From Flectonema sp. DT1601 (Eukaryota; Euglenozoa; Diplonemea; Diplonemida; Diplonemidae), in contig OZ025790.1 of the NCBI GenBank assembly GCA_964019425.1, positions 496,001-560,000 of the forward strand: 64,000 bases of DNA, read 5' to 3'. The notes under the pieces were generated by a model. It ran no database searches and was not told the origin of the DNA. It saw only the letters and a list, made by a program, of their open reading frames with translations. This document shows, one piece after another, positions 48,669 through 59,438 of the stretch (position 1 is the stretch's first letter; every line of letters starts with the position of its first letter). Position numbers and translations under genes: made by a program.

Positions 48669-50500
48669 ATGGAAGTGGAACACCCCCAACAAGAAAGGAC
48701 TTTGATGGGGGAGTCTGATGCTGTGGTACCACCACAAACAGCAACTGAAATATTTCGAATGGAAACTCAGGTATGATTTCACTTTTTTTGATCGTGTTTT
48801 ACTATAAAAAAAAAAGGGGGGGGCAAACTAACTAACAAACCTAAAAAGGGCCTAAAAAGGGACAAGTAGTATAAGATTAAGGCTCCTGAAACTACATATT
48901 CTATTACCCTTTTGATGTTAGGAAACTGCAGAAATGAGTACCTTTCTTTTACTAATCTCTACTTTTCTTATTCTCACTTTTCTGTTCTAAAATTAATGAT
49001 ACTAACAAACCTCCTTAATTCCACGCAAAAGTTTCTGAAACGGACAGCAAAAAAAACAACAACAACACCCAACCAGGCTTTGGAACTTGAGAATGACCAC
49101 GAAGAAAACATTACAAAACTAGACGATCTGATGTTGGAATTAAAGTACGTGTTCTTTATTAATTATTATTTTAAAACACCAAAAAAAAAAAAAAAAAAAA
49201 AGCTAAAATCCAATAATACAAAACCAGACAACTAAACATCGAAATGCTCAGAGCAGCTCAAGTAGAAGAAGACGCACAGACTGCTGCAGACGATCGCTGG
49301 GTTGAAGGAGAAAAGGCCAAGGCTGAACAAGAATGGTTGATTAAAGCCTTAGGTGAAGAGCAATCCAGTCTACTAAATGAGCTAACTCAAAAAACTGAGC
49401 GATACGAAGAGATACGCAAAGCATTACTAAGTGAAGTGGGTTTGGATGAAATGCCCGAAGATGATGAGCAGCTGGCAGCTGTGTTGCAATCGAGGGAAGC
49501 AGTTTTACGAGAATTTGAAGACCGAGCGCTGTCAGCCGATGAGATGAAAGAAAAAAACGACAAAACGATAGCAGAACTTGAAGAACAGTACCGTACCTTG
49601 GCTTCAGAATCGACCAGATTCTTTACTGAATCAGAGGCAACCATGCAAGAGAGACAACAAGAGTCAGATGACATCACTAATCTGTACAAAGATCTCCTAC
49701 GACAAAAGGAAGCAGCTGCTGAACATCTTTCTCTCGGAAGACAAAGTTTCGACAGCCAAAGAGAACATCACCGTGAAGCTGAAATTCAAAAAGCACAACT
49801 TGAAGAAACACTAGAATACGTAACTGTCGACAGAGACCAAGAAGCGATAAGGATAACTGGAGAGTTAACAAACCAACTTGGAGATCCAGCGTCTGGATGT
49901 AGAGTTCAGAAGATGGAGGAAGTGATGATGTTATTGAAAGCTGTTTCTATAAATTGCTCAGCTGATTATCAATTCACAGGTGAAGTAAATCAACTTTGGA
50001 GTTCCCCTGAAGATTCTCTAAACGGATTCTTAATCGCTTTCAGATATCTTGAAGACTACATCTACTCCGCTTACGGAGAACAACCTCGAGGACAACGATG
50101 GATGTTATCAGGACTACATGATGCTCGTTATGATGAAGTAGAAGCTCTACTTTCATCAGTTAAACAACTTGTCATTTGTTACGATCACATGCATATGTCT
50201 CAAAAGCGTCGAGTATACATCTCTGAAGATATCATTCGAAATGCTGCTCACCTTCGAAGATTAGCTGAAGAATCGAGTGTTAAATTTAAGGAAATGATTA
50301 CAGCCAGAGAAGAGCGAAAAGCTCAAATTGAATTGGAAAAACAACAAAAAATAAAACAAGCCTTGGAACGCTCTCGCCTGAATAGTCGAAAGAAGCAGGC
50401 AGACAGACTTCCTGCAAGGTCAGCCTCTGCTGCTACTACTACTTCCAGTAAGCTACCGAGATCAGGTTCACCGAGACTGCGACCACATGTGTCCAATTAA
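48669..50500 (+). CDS. coiled-coil cytoskeleton-like protein (3 exons)
   Basis: Exons 48669-48770, 49077-49144 and 49228-50500. The first intron is 306 nt, longer than others here, and the second 83 nt (GTACGT...AACCAG). Product 480 residues. The joins read METQ-ALELENDHEEN and LMLELK-QLNIEMLR, keeping one continuous heptad helix, which supports the model. Coiled coil covers ~25-245. Residues ~250-390 form a globular helical part (VMMLLKAVSINCSADYQF, AFRYLEDYIYSAYGE) and the tail is basic. No catalytic motif is seen. A flagellar or microtubule-associated role is inferred from style only. A small internal exon inside intron 1 cannot be excluded. Confidence 0.7.
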
Positions 50501-50901
50501 TTAATTTTTATTATATATTTTGGTGTCTTAATACGGTACTGGCTGCTTTGATGCAGCTGGTGAGGGAGACTTCCTTTTTCAAAAAAAAAAAAATAAAGTA
50601 AAATAATAAATAATTATATCGTAAATCGATTTCCTCATTCGGATATTTGTATTCATCGACCCCTCCTACTCAGTTCCCAAAATCCCAGAATCCTTCAAAA
50701 GGATTTGTTTGTATTGCATCTGTCTTGTCGCCCTCCTTCCCGTATTGTGTGGAAGAGAAGAATGACTGTTGTTAGCATGATGTGTTTATTATTTATTATT
50801 ATTCTTAACAGGTTCCCAATTCGGTTTTTTAATACTTTTAAGCTAACTTAATATTTTGTGGTATGATTATTTATTCTTACTTTCATAAAACAGTATACAA
50901 A
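50501..50901. other. intergenic region
   Basis: No gene. T/C-rich stretches, TTCTTAACAG ending near 50812, then AAAACAG just before the next ATG. Confidence 0.5.
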
Positions 50902-52319
50902 ATGGTGGCACCCCGGCCGGCATCTGCCGCGGTGTCTGGAAGTCGAAAGATTACAGATGCTCAAAATGAGTACAATATTTACTCGTCAACAAATGAACGG
51001 GAGTACGGAATGAAGATGAGAGCGAGCTCTGGAGGAATTCGAAGAGGAGTTGGTCCAAAACCACCACAAGGAACATTAATAAGAGTTGGTAACAATAACC
51101 AGTCTGATGAATGGTCAAGAAGTGGAATAACACATCAAAAGATGAAGAATGAACCCGCTCTAAAGTCTGCAGATATTCAAAAACTAACTCACGCGTTGAT
51201 AACAAAAAGGAGAACGTTGCCGTCAGCTTGCGGATTGCAATCACAAATTGTATTCGACGAAGTCCCTTCAACTGGACCAGACAGATGGGCATCAACATCA
51301 TCGTTGATGCAAACAAGCATATCTCCATTAGATATGAAAGATGTTAAAGCAGGTGAATGGTTGTGGCCAACTAAAAGAGTACCAGGAAATGGTTCATTAG
51401 CAAACAACCATCCGACAGATGCATTCGGGACATCCGCCAAGTTCGAAGTCACGGAATCTGAAACTAAGGCAGCTTTTAAACATCGACCTGCTACTCGGCA
51501 AGAACCAGGATTTTGGTCACATCTCGTAAGAGAAAAGTGTCACGTCGCTGACACCAAAGAACCCAACGGAATAAAAGCAGCCATTGGAGGAGCGAGGTCA
51601 ACACCATGGAAACGAGAGCACATGAGAACAACTGATCCTGTTGAACATCAAGTATTACAAGATCAAGATCATTATGGAACCATGTACTCTTCTATGATTG
51701 GTAGAAAGAAGGGTGACACTCTCTCTACTCAATTAAAGAGATCTATGAGAAATAATCCGAAGGTTGGAAACATCATCTCATCTCGTGGTACTCTCAGAGA
51801 TAAACTACAAGCGCTGTCTGGAAATAAGAGAGCTAATCATTTCACTGCTGGGTATGCTCGAAGTATATCAAATGTACTCGGACAGGGTGATAATGAAACA
51901 ACTTTGAATGTAACGTCGTCCTCATCAAGTTCATTTATTAGAAAACTAACAAGAAACTTAAACCAAACCATTTCTGAAACACACGCATCATTCTCTGCTC
52001 CGAGAACGTCAGATCCAGAAACAGAGTTCTCACATCTTTATAAGAATCCTCCATTCTGTAGAGATGGTGTTCATCCGACGACGACTAATCTTGAGGTTTG
52101 AGTTTTTATTTTTATTTTATTAAATTAAGTCTTCTGAATCAAATAACAAAACAAAACTATCAAAAACAGATTGACGGAACTCTACCTGAAAGACCATCTG
52201 AAAATGTTCATCCAGCAGTGTGGGAAATGGTAAAATCAAAAGAACGGACAGAACAGGGAAATCTTCCAACCGGAAAGTTTTTTCATAAAAAAAATTGGGC
52301 ACCTTCGATGTCTCAGTAA
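50902..52319 (+). CDS. basic disordered protein, unknown (2 exons)
   Basis: Exons 50902-52095 and 52170-52319; the 74-nt intron has a weaker donor (GTTTGAG) and ends AAACAG. Product 447 residues, starting MVAPRPASAAVSG. It is rich in Ser, Arg, Gly and Thr with short conserved-looking blocks (AGEWLWPTKRVPGN, EPGFWSHLVREKCHV, STPWKREHMRTTDPVEHQ) and a C-terminal exon reading DGTLPERPSENVHPAVWEMV. Regularly spaced Trp-containing blocks suggest a protein that binds a repeating lattice such as microtubule doublets. No fold is recognised. Upstream in-frame codons lie before the AAACAG acceptor, so this ATG was chosen. Confidence 0.65.
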
Positions 52320-52834
52320 AGTCTAGTCTGTCTGTCTAACTTAACAGTCTCTGTAATCCAACAGTTCTCTCCTACCCTAGTAGTTCCTTATATTATGTAA
52401 TATGCTGAAAGTATTTTCTGGTTTGAGACAACTCAGTGAGGAATTGTTTTATAATTCTATCAGATTACTGTGCGTGTCTCTGTTCCCAGAAAAAAAATGA
52501 AAGTAAAAAAAAAAAAAAAAAAAAAATTGCGAGAGAATACCTCCACTACGTGGTGTTCCAAATGTTTAATATGTATAAGTGCTCAAAGAAATTTGAGCCT
52601 CCTCCGAAGGGAAAAAAAAAAAAAAAAAAACCCTTCCTTCAAAGTTTTGTCATAAGTTTTGTCCCGTCAATGATCTCTTGTTTGTTTATTTATTCTGATG
52701 AGGTTACTTCATAAAACAGGTAAGTATGTCGAAGTATTGGTGATCAGGGTAGTGTCACAGTGCTCTGATTTCTGACTTAGTAACTGTGAAGAGTGATTAC
52801 TTCATATCTCCTAATCAACAGCCACAATGCAAAT
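52320..52834. other. intergenic region and leader of the LRR gene
   Basis: A runs (52506-52526, 52611-52630), no credible gene. CTGACTTAG (~52780) and TCAACAG (~52821) are candidate acceptors before the LRR start. A 3-codon upstream frame (52827-52838) overlaps the main ATG. Confidence 0.45.
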
Positions 52835-55800
52835 ATGAGAAGTTTAGTTTCTCGGCAAAGAGCCACCACCGGAGTTGAAGTAGAGGATTGGGATTCATTG
52901 AACTCTCATGTCGCAACTAAAACATGTAATGAGATATGTGGATTATTTTTATACCAATTAATGATGACTGAAAAACAGTTTAGTTGGTTGTCAGGTGTGG
53001 TACGTCACCTCATGAGACAATTAAAGAAACTTGACCTGTCTTCTGTTGGAATGGAAGACCGAAACTGTCAAGAGCTATGCAGATCGTTAGAAGGTGGTCA
53101 AATCCGACTTGTTTCTCTTAAGTTATGTGGGAATAACTTAGGCCCAGCAAGTGGTCCTAGTATTGGTCATTATATCTCTTCGCTAAACGGAACTGAGCTA
53201 ACCACTCTCAGACTTCGATTTAACAAACTTGGAACGTCTGGATTCCTCGCAATAGTAAAAAGATTAGCAAATCACCCTTCAATAAGAGTTCTTGACGTCG
53301 GTACCAATCACATAACGTCATCTGGTTTAAGGGAAGCAGGTCGTTCTCTAAGCTGCTCCTCAAACAACATACGAAAATTATATTTATACGGCAACGACAT
53401 CTCTGATGAGGGAATGATATCTTTACGTCCTTATTTAATTCATAAAAGGGCAAATCATTTATCAATTCTTGATCTGTGGACGTGTGGATTGGGTGTTGAA
53501 AGCGGAACTATTCTCGGTGATGTATGCGGAAATCAAAATTCACTACAAGAAATAAAATTATCCAACAATACGCTGACTGATGAAGGCACTCGTTTATTAT
53601 GTCAAGGAATTCTACGAGGAAATAGAAGAACACCGTTATCAGTGTTAGACTTGTCTGCAAACGTCATTGGAGATGACAGCCATACAAGTTTAATTTCAGT
53701 TATAAAAAAACAAAAAGTTAGAACATTAAATATCAGAGACAATCAACTATCACTAGATCCTTGCTTGCTACTCATCCAAGCAGCTGTTAGTAATAAAGTT
53801 CTTCATATTTTAAACATCGCTCGAAATCACTTAACCATAACCGACTGTGACATGATATGTGTCGCATCACATGCTTGTAAAACCTGTACTATCACGTTTT
53901 CACCTTTTACGTGTGATACACAATTCACACAATCATCATATCAACCTAGTAACACTTTAACTGCATTGATGTCTGTCATAGATCCTGATGCAGTAGTATC
54001 TGGTCTTGATGAAGGGGAAGATGCTTCTAACATGGTGATCAGTCCAGAGACTAGAGAGGGAAGCCCTCTTTATATTGCCGCTGATCCAGAAGATGATTTC
54101 GCACCTGATCCTATTCCGCAATCGGTAAACCCAACGATCGTTCATAAAAAAGTATCCCTCACTGACATCATGAATTCAGCTATTTCTGTTCCTTCGCCTG
54201 CTAAAGATGGTCGGAGCTTACACGTTTCTGATATTGCAGGAGTCGGAATCGAACTGAACAACGATCGAAAAAAATCGAATTACGCAGGTAATTCTGTAAA
54301 AACTTTATCAGCAACAGGGGGTTTTCAAACAACGAATAATAAAATAGATTACCGTGTTAGAGATCAACTCACCGACACTAACGCTGAGTACCCTACCTCA
54401 GTTTTAACTGACCATTCAGCTCAATCATCTCCAGCAAGGCGACAGGGGTTCTCTCCTTCTTATGTTATTCAAAATAATGTTAACAGTTTCCCAATGGATG
54501 TTCCGTTTACCAACCATGGAGGACCTGGTCAAGGAATTGAAGAAAAAATAATAATTCGGAATGAGAGATCTTTTCACCAGAAAAGTTTCGCAAATGTCAG
54601 TGCGGATGAAAGGGTTCTAAAAATGAACAGCGATGGAGTGAATAAAGGAAACAATGAAAGTAAGAGTCTACACGTATCGGAAATACGACAAATGCAAAGC
54701 AGTGGAGGTGGAGGTGGTGGCCACGACTCCTTCGAGTCACTGGCAGCAGCAGTAGCATCATTCAACCCAAGTAGATATGATGAAGGAAGTATTCAAACAA
54801 ATGAACTTATATTAGAACCAAACAGTAACACGACTCCTCAGATACTCGGGATGAGTGAACTACTCAGAAGTAGTAGTCCTGTTGAGTCTTATCCATCGTA
54901 TGATTCGAAATCATATCTACGACCAGACTTACAACCTCAATTAATTCCAACTAACACTTCCAATAGAAGTTTACTACCTGAACAGGAGTCATTCTTCTTA
55001 CAACAATTATCAAGTATGCCGTTATCGTCTCTTGAGGCAGCAGAGCAGATTATTTCACGTCGTCGTCAGCAACACTCTTCACTGTCTGATCACATCCTTG
55101 ACGGGACAATACCACAACAGAATACTAATGTTGGTATCGATCTGCATCATAATAATAATAACAGAAATGTTGATAAATCACCTGTTCCGATCAGTCCACA
55201 GGGGAGGAGGTCTGATGTTGAAGAAGATCCTATTCTACTAAAGAGTAACGACACTCAGAGAGACTTATCAATTGAAGTTCAGTCGGAGAACACTCCGTCA
55301 GAGGAGTTCTCTGTTCAAATAATAGGACATCATGACCCAACTCCTGATCCTGCACTCAACCAGTCAATTAACCAACAACCCGCCAGCCCCATCTCAAGAG
55401 GTGTTTCCATAGAACTCGTAGCTGTTGCAGAAAGCCCTCGAAAACTAAATCCAATAATTATGATTAATTCTAATTCGAGTCCCGATGGATACTATAGGTC
55501 GGGTTCGCCTTCCCCATCGAAGGGGGTCAGTAAAAAATCGGTTTCTGAACCCCAAGAAAACTCACCAATTGTGTCGAGAACGGTGGCTGAGCGAGTAGAG
55601 GATTGGGAAACGAGGAATCAATCTGACGAGGAAAGATCAAGAACACCAAAAAGAGCGGAAGTTGTACTCTCTCCTCTTTCAGTTACTCCACCGCGGGAGG
55701 AGTCTTCACCAGTTTCCAGTCGGCATTCACCACAAGTGGAATCTCCGCGGGGTGTTCCAGCATCTCCAATGGCTGATAAAAGTCCCAGCAAGTCACCAAC

Positions 55801-57391
55801 TCACACGCAATTCATAGGAACAGTTGTTTTACATGACAGTTCTTCTGAGTGTAGTAATTCTGACTCAGGTCTCGCCGATAAATCTCCTGAAAAACAGGCG
55901 GCAGTAGCAGTTGAGTCACCTTCACCTCGGGAATCCCCTTCCAAAGACCAGCTTCAGGAAGCTGTCGAACCTGTACGTGACCCCAGCGTAGAACTGTTTC
56001 CAGGTGATGAAGAACAACAAAAAGATATTTCAAAGCAACCTGTTGATGATCAAACAGATGAAGAAGTTGATCAGCAAGAATCAGACTCAGCAACTGATGA
56101 CTTATGTCTGAGTGAGACTCCTGGTGCTGGTGGAAAGCCACAACCACAAGAAGCTGTCGAAGAACCTGAACAACAAGATGTGGAACCGGAAATGGAAATT
56201 GATTTCAGAACACTACCCGCAGCTCAAAAGAGAGCGCCTCTTGGAGATGATGATTGCCGTCCTTCTAAGAGTGTGTTTTTAAGGATATCAGGCTTACCGA
56301 TTACAAGACCAGTTGATACTATAATTCAAGACTCACCAGTACCAGAAGAGAGTGAAGACGGAGGACCAGAACTGTCACCGATGAGTCAAAAATCAAAAGA
56401 CAACACCCCACCTGAAGCAGACAGTGACAGCAAGCCTGAATCACCGAAGGCAGATCGGCCACCAACACCTCCAGAGATTGAGCTGTCTGATTCTGATATT
56501 CCGAAATGTTCGATTCCAAAATATGATAAATCAGTGATAAGAGATTCATCAAAACATATAAGTTGTGTTTCTATTATAGTTTCTGGACTTCCTAAAGTAA
56601 AGCTATCGAGTCAATCATCAAACGTTGACAGAACTCCTGTACAGTTGGTAGACTTGGTTTCAACTCAACCAGCAGTCGAGGAAGAAATCCAAAAACCTGA
56701 ACGTCCTCCAAAACAGAGAACCGTGACTGCTCCAACAGTCGTCAGTGCTATTGAAGGAAAATCTGAAGAAGAAGTCGCACAAGAGAATCGAATTAAAGAA
56801 GTTTCTGACAAACTGCGTCAACAAGATGGACAGATTCTCTCAGAAGCGACATCAATATTGAAAAAACAAAAAATTGCAGTTCGGAAAGCTGATCGAGAAG
56901 TCATTGCAAACAACTGCTTTCTTCAACCCAACGGACCATCTGGGGTTAGAGTAGTAGTTGAACAGAATAAGTATATTGTTATAAAACAGAAACGAAGAAT
57001 ATTAAAATCACCTCTTCTGTATTGTATTCCAACTTTGGCAACCGCCAGTCCTCAAAATATGGTTCGTGTGAATGGAGAGTTCTTAAGTTTGTTTAATGTA
57101 TTTATACCAAAGGATCAGCCTGCTCATAAAACTGAGTGGATAACGTTGAAGACTGCTAGTCCTCAAGCGGCAGCTGCTGCTGCTAAAAAGTTGGTAGACA
57201 GGATTACGAGTGTTGTTGGTAGGCGGACCTCTGTTATTGAAAAGCAACATCCGTTACCTCAGCAGCAAGAGCAGCAGCAACATCCACAGCAGCCACAGCA
57301 ACATCCACAACCACAGCCGCCACTACCACCGCCATCTGGTCCTCAAGAAATCCGACAACCTGACAGCCAACTACAACAGCGGACACAGTAA
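52835..57391 (+). CDS. very long leucine-rich-repeat protein with disordered Ser/Pro middle
   Basis: About 1,518 residues. Residues ~65-390 form 9-10 ribonuclease-inhibitor-type LRRs (LKKLDLSSVGMEDRN, IRVLDVGTNHITSSGLREAG, LSVLDLSANVIGDD). Residues ~395-1380 are low complexity, rich in Ser, Pro, Glu and Asp with many SP and TP sites. Two short related segments stand out: FLRISGLPITRP (~1150) and CVSIIVSGLPKVKL (~1250). A compact domain follows (~1370-1470; GVRVVVEQNKYIVIKQKRRI, NVFIPKDQPAH) before a Gln/Pro/His-rich tail. LRRs bind proteins; the phospho-site-rich middle suggests a regulated scaffold. The first in-frame ATG is at 52835; no in-frame ATG lies upstream, only GTG. Confidence 0.85.
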   Translation: MRSLVSRQRATTGVEVEDWDSLNSHVATKTCNEICGLFLYQLMMTEKQFSWLSGVVRHLMRQLKKLDLSSVGMEDRNCQELCRSLEGGQIRLVSLKLCGNNLGPASGPSIGHYISSLNGTELTTLRLRFNKLGTSGFLAIVKRLANHPSIRVLDVGTNHITSSGLREAGRSLSCSSNNIRKLYLYGNDISDEGMISLRPYLIHKRANHLSILDLWTCGLGVESGTILGDVCGNQNSLQEIKLSNNTLTDEGTRLLCQGILRGNRRTPLSVLDLSANVIGDDSHTSLISVIKKQKVRTLNIRDNQLSLDPCLLLIQAAVSNKVLHILNIARNHLTITDCDMICVASHACKTCTITFSPFTCDTQFTQSSYQPSNTLTALMSVIDPDAVVSGLDEGEDASNMVISPETREGSPLYIAADPEDDFAPDPIPQSVNPTIVHKKVSLTDIMNSAISVPSPAKDGRSLHVSDIAGVGIELNNDRKKSNYAGNSVKTLSATGGFQTTNNKIDYRVRDQLTDTNAEYPTSVLTDHSAQSSPARRQGFSPSYVIQNNVNSFPMDVPFTNHGGPGQGIEEKIIIRNERSFHQKSFANVSADERVLKMNSDGVNKGNNESKSLHVSEIRQMQSSGGGGGGHDSFESLAAAVASFNPSRYDEGSIQTNELILEPNSNTTPQILGMSELLRSSSPVESYPSYDSKSYLRPDLQPQLIPTNTSNRSLLPEQESFFLQQLSSMPLSSLEAAEQIISRRRQQHSSLSDHILDGTIPQQNTNVGIDLHHNNNNRNVDKSPVPISPQGRRSDVEEDPILLKSNDTQRDLSIEVQSENTPSEEFSVQIIGHHDPTPDPALNQSINQQPASPISRGVSIELVAVAESPRKLNPIIMINSNSSPDGYYRSGSPSPSKGVSKKSVSEPQENSPIVSRTVAERVEDWETRNQSDEERSRTPKRAEVVLSPLSVTPPREESSPVSSRHSPQVESPRGVPASPMADKSPSKSPTHTQFIGTVVLHDSSSECSNSDSGLADKSPEKQAAVAVESPSPRESPSKDQLQEAVEPVRDPSVELFPGDEEQQKDISKQPVDDQTDEEVDQQESDSATDDLCLSETPGAGGKPQPQEAVEEPEQQDVEPEMEIDFRTLPAAQKRAPLGDDDCRPSKSVFLRISGLPITRPVDTIIQDSPVPEESEDGGPELSPMSQKSKDNTPPEADSDSKPESPKADRPPTPPEIELSDSDIPKCSIPKYDKSVIRDSSKHISCVSIIVSGLPKVKLSSQSSNVDRTPVQLVDLVSTQPAVEEEIQKPERPPKQRTVTAPTVVSAIEGKSEEEVAQENRIKEVSDKLRQQDGQILSEATSILKKQKIAVRKADREVIANNCFLQPNGPSGVRVVVEQNKYIVIKQKRRILKSPLLYCIPTLATASPQNMVRVNGEFLSLFNVFIPKDQPAHKTEWITLKTASPQAAAAAAKKLVDRITSVVGRRTSVIEKQHPLPQQQEQQQHPQQPQQHPQPQPPLPPPSGPQEIRQPDSQLQQRTQ

Positions 57392-57665
57392 AGCATTAGT
57401 CAGTATCAAAAAAAAGGTCCGAAATATATTTTAATACCTCCTCGTATTAATCTAATAGAACTGTTCTACTAGCCCTTAATGTTTCGACCCTCCTGTAGTA
57501 GGATTTTTTTTTTTTTTGTGTTTTTTTTTTTTAAAAAAATAAAACATCATCTTGTATCTCAGTTTCTTATCATTTTGTTCCCTTCCCCGGTTATTGTTTC
57601 ACCCCTTTAGAGAAGAATGAAAAAAAAAAAAAAAAAAAAAAAAAATAGTAGTACAAAAAAAAAAA
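57392..57665. other. intergenic region before the small TIR element
   Basis: Homopolymer runs (T runs near 57505-57531, A runs near 57619-57643); nothing coding. Confidence 0.6.
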
Positions 57666-57667
57666 TA

Positions 57668-58050
57668 TCAGTTATTCTCAAAATTGCCGACCAAAAAAAT
57701 ACGTACCTCGGAAAAAAGAAGCTTACTAAGCGAAATATTCGATCTTGGATGCAAACTACGAACAGCAGAGCAGGTTGGTTCCGCAGGTGCAAACCGTGTT
57801 GTGGAAAATTAAAACTGTGGGTGCGTTTAACTCATATTTTGACCGCCCATTTCACTCCGGATGATAGATATAAATTTACAGGCTGAGAGTGCCCAACGGG
57901 GGATCAAAAGATTCACAAATTAAGTAACCTGAGGGAGTGTTTTGGTAGATTGACCCAAATCTGGATCAAATAAAAAAAAATAGGAATCATGTTAAAGAAC
58001 AGCTGGGTAAAATGAGCCATTTTGTGGTCGGTAATTTTGAGAAAGACTGA
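57668..58050. mobile_element. small TA-flanked inverted-repeat element (MITE-like)
   Basis: The ends are inverted repeats: TCAGTTATTCTCAAAATTGC at the left and the reverse complement of TCAGTCTTTCTCAAAATTAC at the right, 23 of 26 positions matching through CCGACCA. Each end is flanked by TA (57666-57667 and 58051-58052), as expected for a TA target-site duplication made by Tc1/mariner-type transposases. At 383 bp with no coding frame it is non-autonomous. It sits in the spacer between the LRR and Nudix genes and does not interrupt either one. The TIR divergence suggests it is not brand new. Confidence 0.7.
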
Positions 58051-58052
58051 TA

Positions 58053-58468
58053 CGTAATTAGAATGCTAGTTTAACCGACGGAAAAAAAAAAGAAAAACGA
58101 ACGGGAAAAAAAAAAAAAAAAGAAATAATAATAATAGACGATATAGCTTTATGATTTAAACCTTTTTTTTTTTTTTTTTTTGATTTAAGTTTGATTTTTT
58201 CATTGTAGTATCACTTGCACTACACTTTGTTAAAGAGAAATAAACATTCTCGAAAACAATAAAGCTGATTACTAGCATGAAGTGAATTTTTTTTTTTTTT
58301 TTTTTTTTGAGGAGGACAAAAAAAAAAAATTCCGTTTCGTATTATTGGCTATACCAATTTAAGAGTATTGTAATATATATTTTTTCTTTTTTTTTTTTCC
58401 TCCCTCATCTATAAATTCTTTAACACCCATTCTTGTCAGGGAGAGAAGCACGTTAAAAACAATAACAA
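58053..58468. other. intergenic region
   Basis: A and T runs (58081-58124, 58163-58181, 58287-58308) and no gene. T-rich tract and TCTTGTCAG ending at 58439 precede the Nudix start. Confidence 0.5.
58381..58439 (+). promoter_or_regulatory. candidate trans-splice acceptor of the Nudix gene
   Basis: A T/C tract followed by TTCTTGTCAG, 29 nt before the ATG at 58469, with an A-rich leader (AAAAACAATAACAA). Confidence 0.5.
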
Positions 58469-59146
58469 ATGCGTGTTAGAAAATCTCCTTTGGGACTTTT
58501 ATTGTTGAGTATATTTATAGTTGTTGGGTCATTGGTTAGAATGTCTTCAACACAACAAGAGAAAAAGGATAATTTTCAAGGAGAAGCATGGAGGACAGAT
58601 CAAACAATATCAGCAACGACTATTGCTGAGACTAAGTTTGCCAGGTGTGAGAAGCATTCAGTTAGAACGGCGACAGGAAAAGTTATTGACGATTGGCTTT
58701 GGTTTGATGAAGCCAACGCGGTAAATGTTTTAGTTCAAAAATCTGATGGTGACTTTGCACTTTTTAATCAAATAAAATATGGAATACCAAAACCAACATT
58801 AGCATTACTCGGTGGTATGTTAGAATCCAACGAGACTCCTTTAGAAGCCGCAAAACGTGAACTACTAGAAGAGCTCTCACTCACTTCATCCGATTGGATA
58901 TTTCTTGGGACCTACCGAGTCGCTGCTAACCGTGGTGGTGGATACATTAGTTGTTTTCTCGCTAAGATGTGTGTTCGATCATCTCAAAAGGCTGTTGATG
59001 ACGATTTAGAAGTGAGAGATGTAGTTACCGTTTCACAAACCCGACTAAAACAGCTTCTTCTCTCTGGTGAAATTGGAGAAGTAAAATGGGCAGCCACAGC
59101 AGCACTCGCATTGCTACACCTCGGCGAAGATTCTGAAAAAATATAA
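58469..59146 (+). CDS. membrane-anchored or secreted Nudix hydrolase-like protein
   Basis: A 225-residue protein. Residues ~8-24 (LGLLLLSIFIVVGSLV) after MRVRKSP are a signal anchor or signal peptide. A Nudix box begins at G116 (GMLESNETPLEAAKRELLEELSL), keeping the E, RE and EE residues, but the usual Gly of the GU end is Ser. A beta strand ahead (VNVLVQKSDGDFALFNQ) fits the fold. Nudix enzymes cleave nucleoside diphosphates linked to a moiety X, such as ADP-ribose or sugar nucleotides. A lumenal or membrane location is uncommon. It is probably active, with unknown substrate. Confidence 0.82.
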   Translation: MRVRKSPLGLLLLSIFIVVGSLVRMSSTQQEKKDNFQGEAWRTDQTISATTIAETKFARCEKHSVRTATGKVIDDWLWFDEANAVNVLVQKSDGDFALFNQIKYGIPKPTLALLGGMLESNETPLEAAKRELLEELSLTSSDWIFLGTYRVAANRGGGYISCFLAKMCVRSSQKAVDDDLEVRDVVTVSQTRLKQLLLSGEIGEVKWAATAALALLHLGEDSEKI

Positions 59147-59423
59147 TAAAAAAAAAATTAAAAAAGAGAGATTTTTGATAATATTATTACACCTACCGAG
59201 TAAAAACTGATTTCTAAAAAAAAAAAAAAAAAAAAAAGAATCGTTGAAGACTTCCTAGTTTTGTTATTGTAACTGTTGTGACCATCACAACCATATTAAC
59301 ACTATTTTACGTGTGATTTTGATTAGGATTCTATCACACTTGATATTGTGTGTTGTGGGTGATCAATGGCGATGAATTATTATTTTTTTTTTTTTCCAAT
59401 AACAGGAATCGTGCGTTGTCGTT

Positions 59424-59438
59424 ATGCTGAATGATTAA
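59424..59438 (+). promoter_or_regulatory. upstream ORF overlapping the surface-protein start
   Basis: ATGCTGAATGATTAA overlaps the main ATG at 59431 in another frame. AATAACAG (~59404) is the likely acceptor, so it would be in the mRNA. Translation of the main frame would need leaky scanning. Confidence 0.4.

Noticed and set aside
48771-49076. A hidden micro-exon in the long first intron of the 48669 gene
   Set aside because: The candidate AG at ~48922 gives a short open stretch but no usable GT donor that keeps the frame.
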